NCBI GenBank assembly: GCA_020719165.1
Contig: DYQT01000004.1
Location: forward strand, 1 to 42,324
Source of the DNA: Draconibacterium orientale
Lineage (GTDB): Bacteria; Bacteroidota; Bacteroidia; Bacteroidales; FEN-979
Direction of reading: 5' to 3'
Length of the DNA stretch: 42,324 bases
Below, piece by piece: positions 41,696 through 42,324 of this stretch; position 1 is the first letter of the stretch, and each line of letters begins with the position of its first letter. The notes under the pieces are model-generated. The model made no database searches, was not told the DNA's origin, and saw nothing but the letters and a program-made list of their open reading frames with translations. The position numbers were made by a program, and so were the translations under genes.

Positions 41696-42324
41696 TCAGT
41701 ATTTCAAATCCCGGCATTTTTTTGACGACAACAAGGAAAATTTATAAGTGACAGCGATACCAAAAAAAGCATACCAATCTTTGTTTGATTCATTACCCCG
41801 TTGCATCCCGGGTTCATGATTGAGGGTCGGATCCGACAAAATTCCCGATTGATCCCCAAGTGCAATTCCACGACCATCCAGATAATATGTTGTACTAACA
41901 TCATCCAGATAGTCATTAAAAGTTTTATGCATTTCCCAAAAAGCCTGAATACCCAAACGTTTTGCAAGACTAAATTTCACCCCCAATCCAAATGGAATTG
42001 AAACACTTACAGAGCCGTAAGGCTTACGTTCAAGGTACCCGATATTCTGTCCTTCTGTTCCAACCGACCGCAACGAAACCCCATTGCTGACAGGGTCAAA
42101 AAAGAAGACGGAAATGCCGGTGTAAATATACGGCGATATTCGGTTCACTCGGCTGCCTGTAAAGTAGTGTAGAAAATTAAATTCCACCACACCAGCTATA
42201 TCGGTCATTTTACTGGTAAATGACAATCCTCGTTCGGGAAGAAATGTACTGTATGACGCATCGCCCTTTATGGTACCCTGCATGCCGCTGATTTTCACTG
42301 CCCAGCGTGTATCAAGCGTATATC
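41696..42324 (-). CDS. DUF6089 / PorG-like outer-membrane beta-barrel protein, 3' part
   Basis: The frame stays open to the window edge (YTLDTRWAVKISGMQG before the first internal Met), so the N-terminus is outside. About 208 residues are visible. Alternating strands and aromatic girdles suggest a small barrel: FNFLHYFTGSRVNRISPYIY, GISVFFFDPVSNG, SVSIPFGLGVKFSLAKRLGI and DWYAFFGIAVTYKF. The match to DUF6089/PorG, a T9SS-associated outer-membrane protein, rests on this pattern, the SPYIYTGISVFFF and PFGLGVK segments, and its place before uppS-bamA. T9SS function is not certain; related DUF6089 proteins occur without T9SS. Confidence 0.82.
   Translation of the reverse strand, partial: YTLDTRWAVKISGMQGTIKGDASYSTFLPERGLSFTSKMTDIAGVVEFNFLHYFTGSRVNRISPYIYTGISVFFFDPVSNGVSLRSVGTEGQNIGYLERKPYGSVSVSIPFGLGVKFSLAKRLGIQAFWEMHKTFNDYLDDVSTTYYLDGRGIALGDQSGILSDPTLNHEPGMQRGNESNKDWYAFFGIAVTYKFSLLSSKKCRDLKY

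Overview
The window looks chromosomal and comes from a Bacteroidota bacterium, probably Bacteroidales-like. This rests on several lineage markers: the DUF4290-murA pair, a fused SecDF, a DUF4492 protein, paired Skp/OmpH proteins beside BamA, a PorG-like (DUF6089) protein, an OmpA protein with PorE-like layout, and several copies of the Bacteroidota -7 promoter element TAnnTTTG. No tRNA, rRNA, CRISPR array, transposase or integrase was seen.

Layout. (1) 1-1774: 3' part of a PcrA/UvrD helicase gene that begins before the window. (2) about 1.78-12.8 kb: an accessory island. It starts with a repeat-rich gap holding gene remnants, then a DUF1016 (YhcG-type) nuclease gene and a pRiA4b ORF-3-like gene. 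A type I restriction-modification locus follows, with extra genes between its subunits: hsdM, antitoxin, PIN toxin, hsdS, a cysteine-rich protein resembling uracil-DNA glycosylases, hsdR, and a YgjP-type metalloprotease. A 670-base gap with an inverted repeat and heptamer repeats closes the island. (3) 12.8-18.9 kb: DUF4290, murA (aspartate in place of the fosfomycin-target cysteine), grpE, dnaJ, and an ABC exporter pair. (4) 18.9-21.4 kb, minus strand: short arginine decarboxylase and a deoxyhypusine-synthase-like enzyme, a likely polyamine pathway. (5) 21.5-31.5 kb: HEAT-like protein, secDF, a large OmpA-family envelope protein with a retropepsin-like tail, purM, prfA, pyrF. (6) 31.5-37 kb: ilvE (minus), htpG, lemA, two TPM-domain genes and DUF4492, ending in a bidirectional terminator. 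(7) 37-42.3 kb, minus strand: porG-like gene (partial), uppS, bamA and two skp/ompH genes, an outer-membrane biogenesis operon.

Most of the window is ordinary housekeeping DNA in compact operons with 1-8 base overlaps. The part most worth attention is the island. Its RM genes are split by two insertions: a toxin-antitoxin pair between hsdM and hsdS, and the UDG-like gene between hsdS and hsdR with an ATGA overlap into hsdR. The YgjP protease gene overlaps the end of hsdR. Both edges of the island carry 7-base repeat arrays, and it holds a degraded paralogue of its own pRiA4b-like gene, which suggests repeated turnover at this site. Secondary points are the degenerate aspartic-protease-like domain fused to the OmpA protein, a perfect-stem inverted repeat over the htpG promoter, and the Asp-type MurA.
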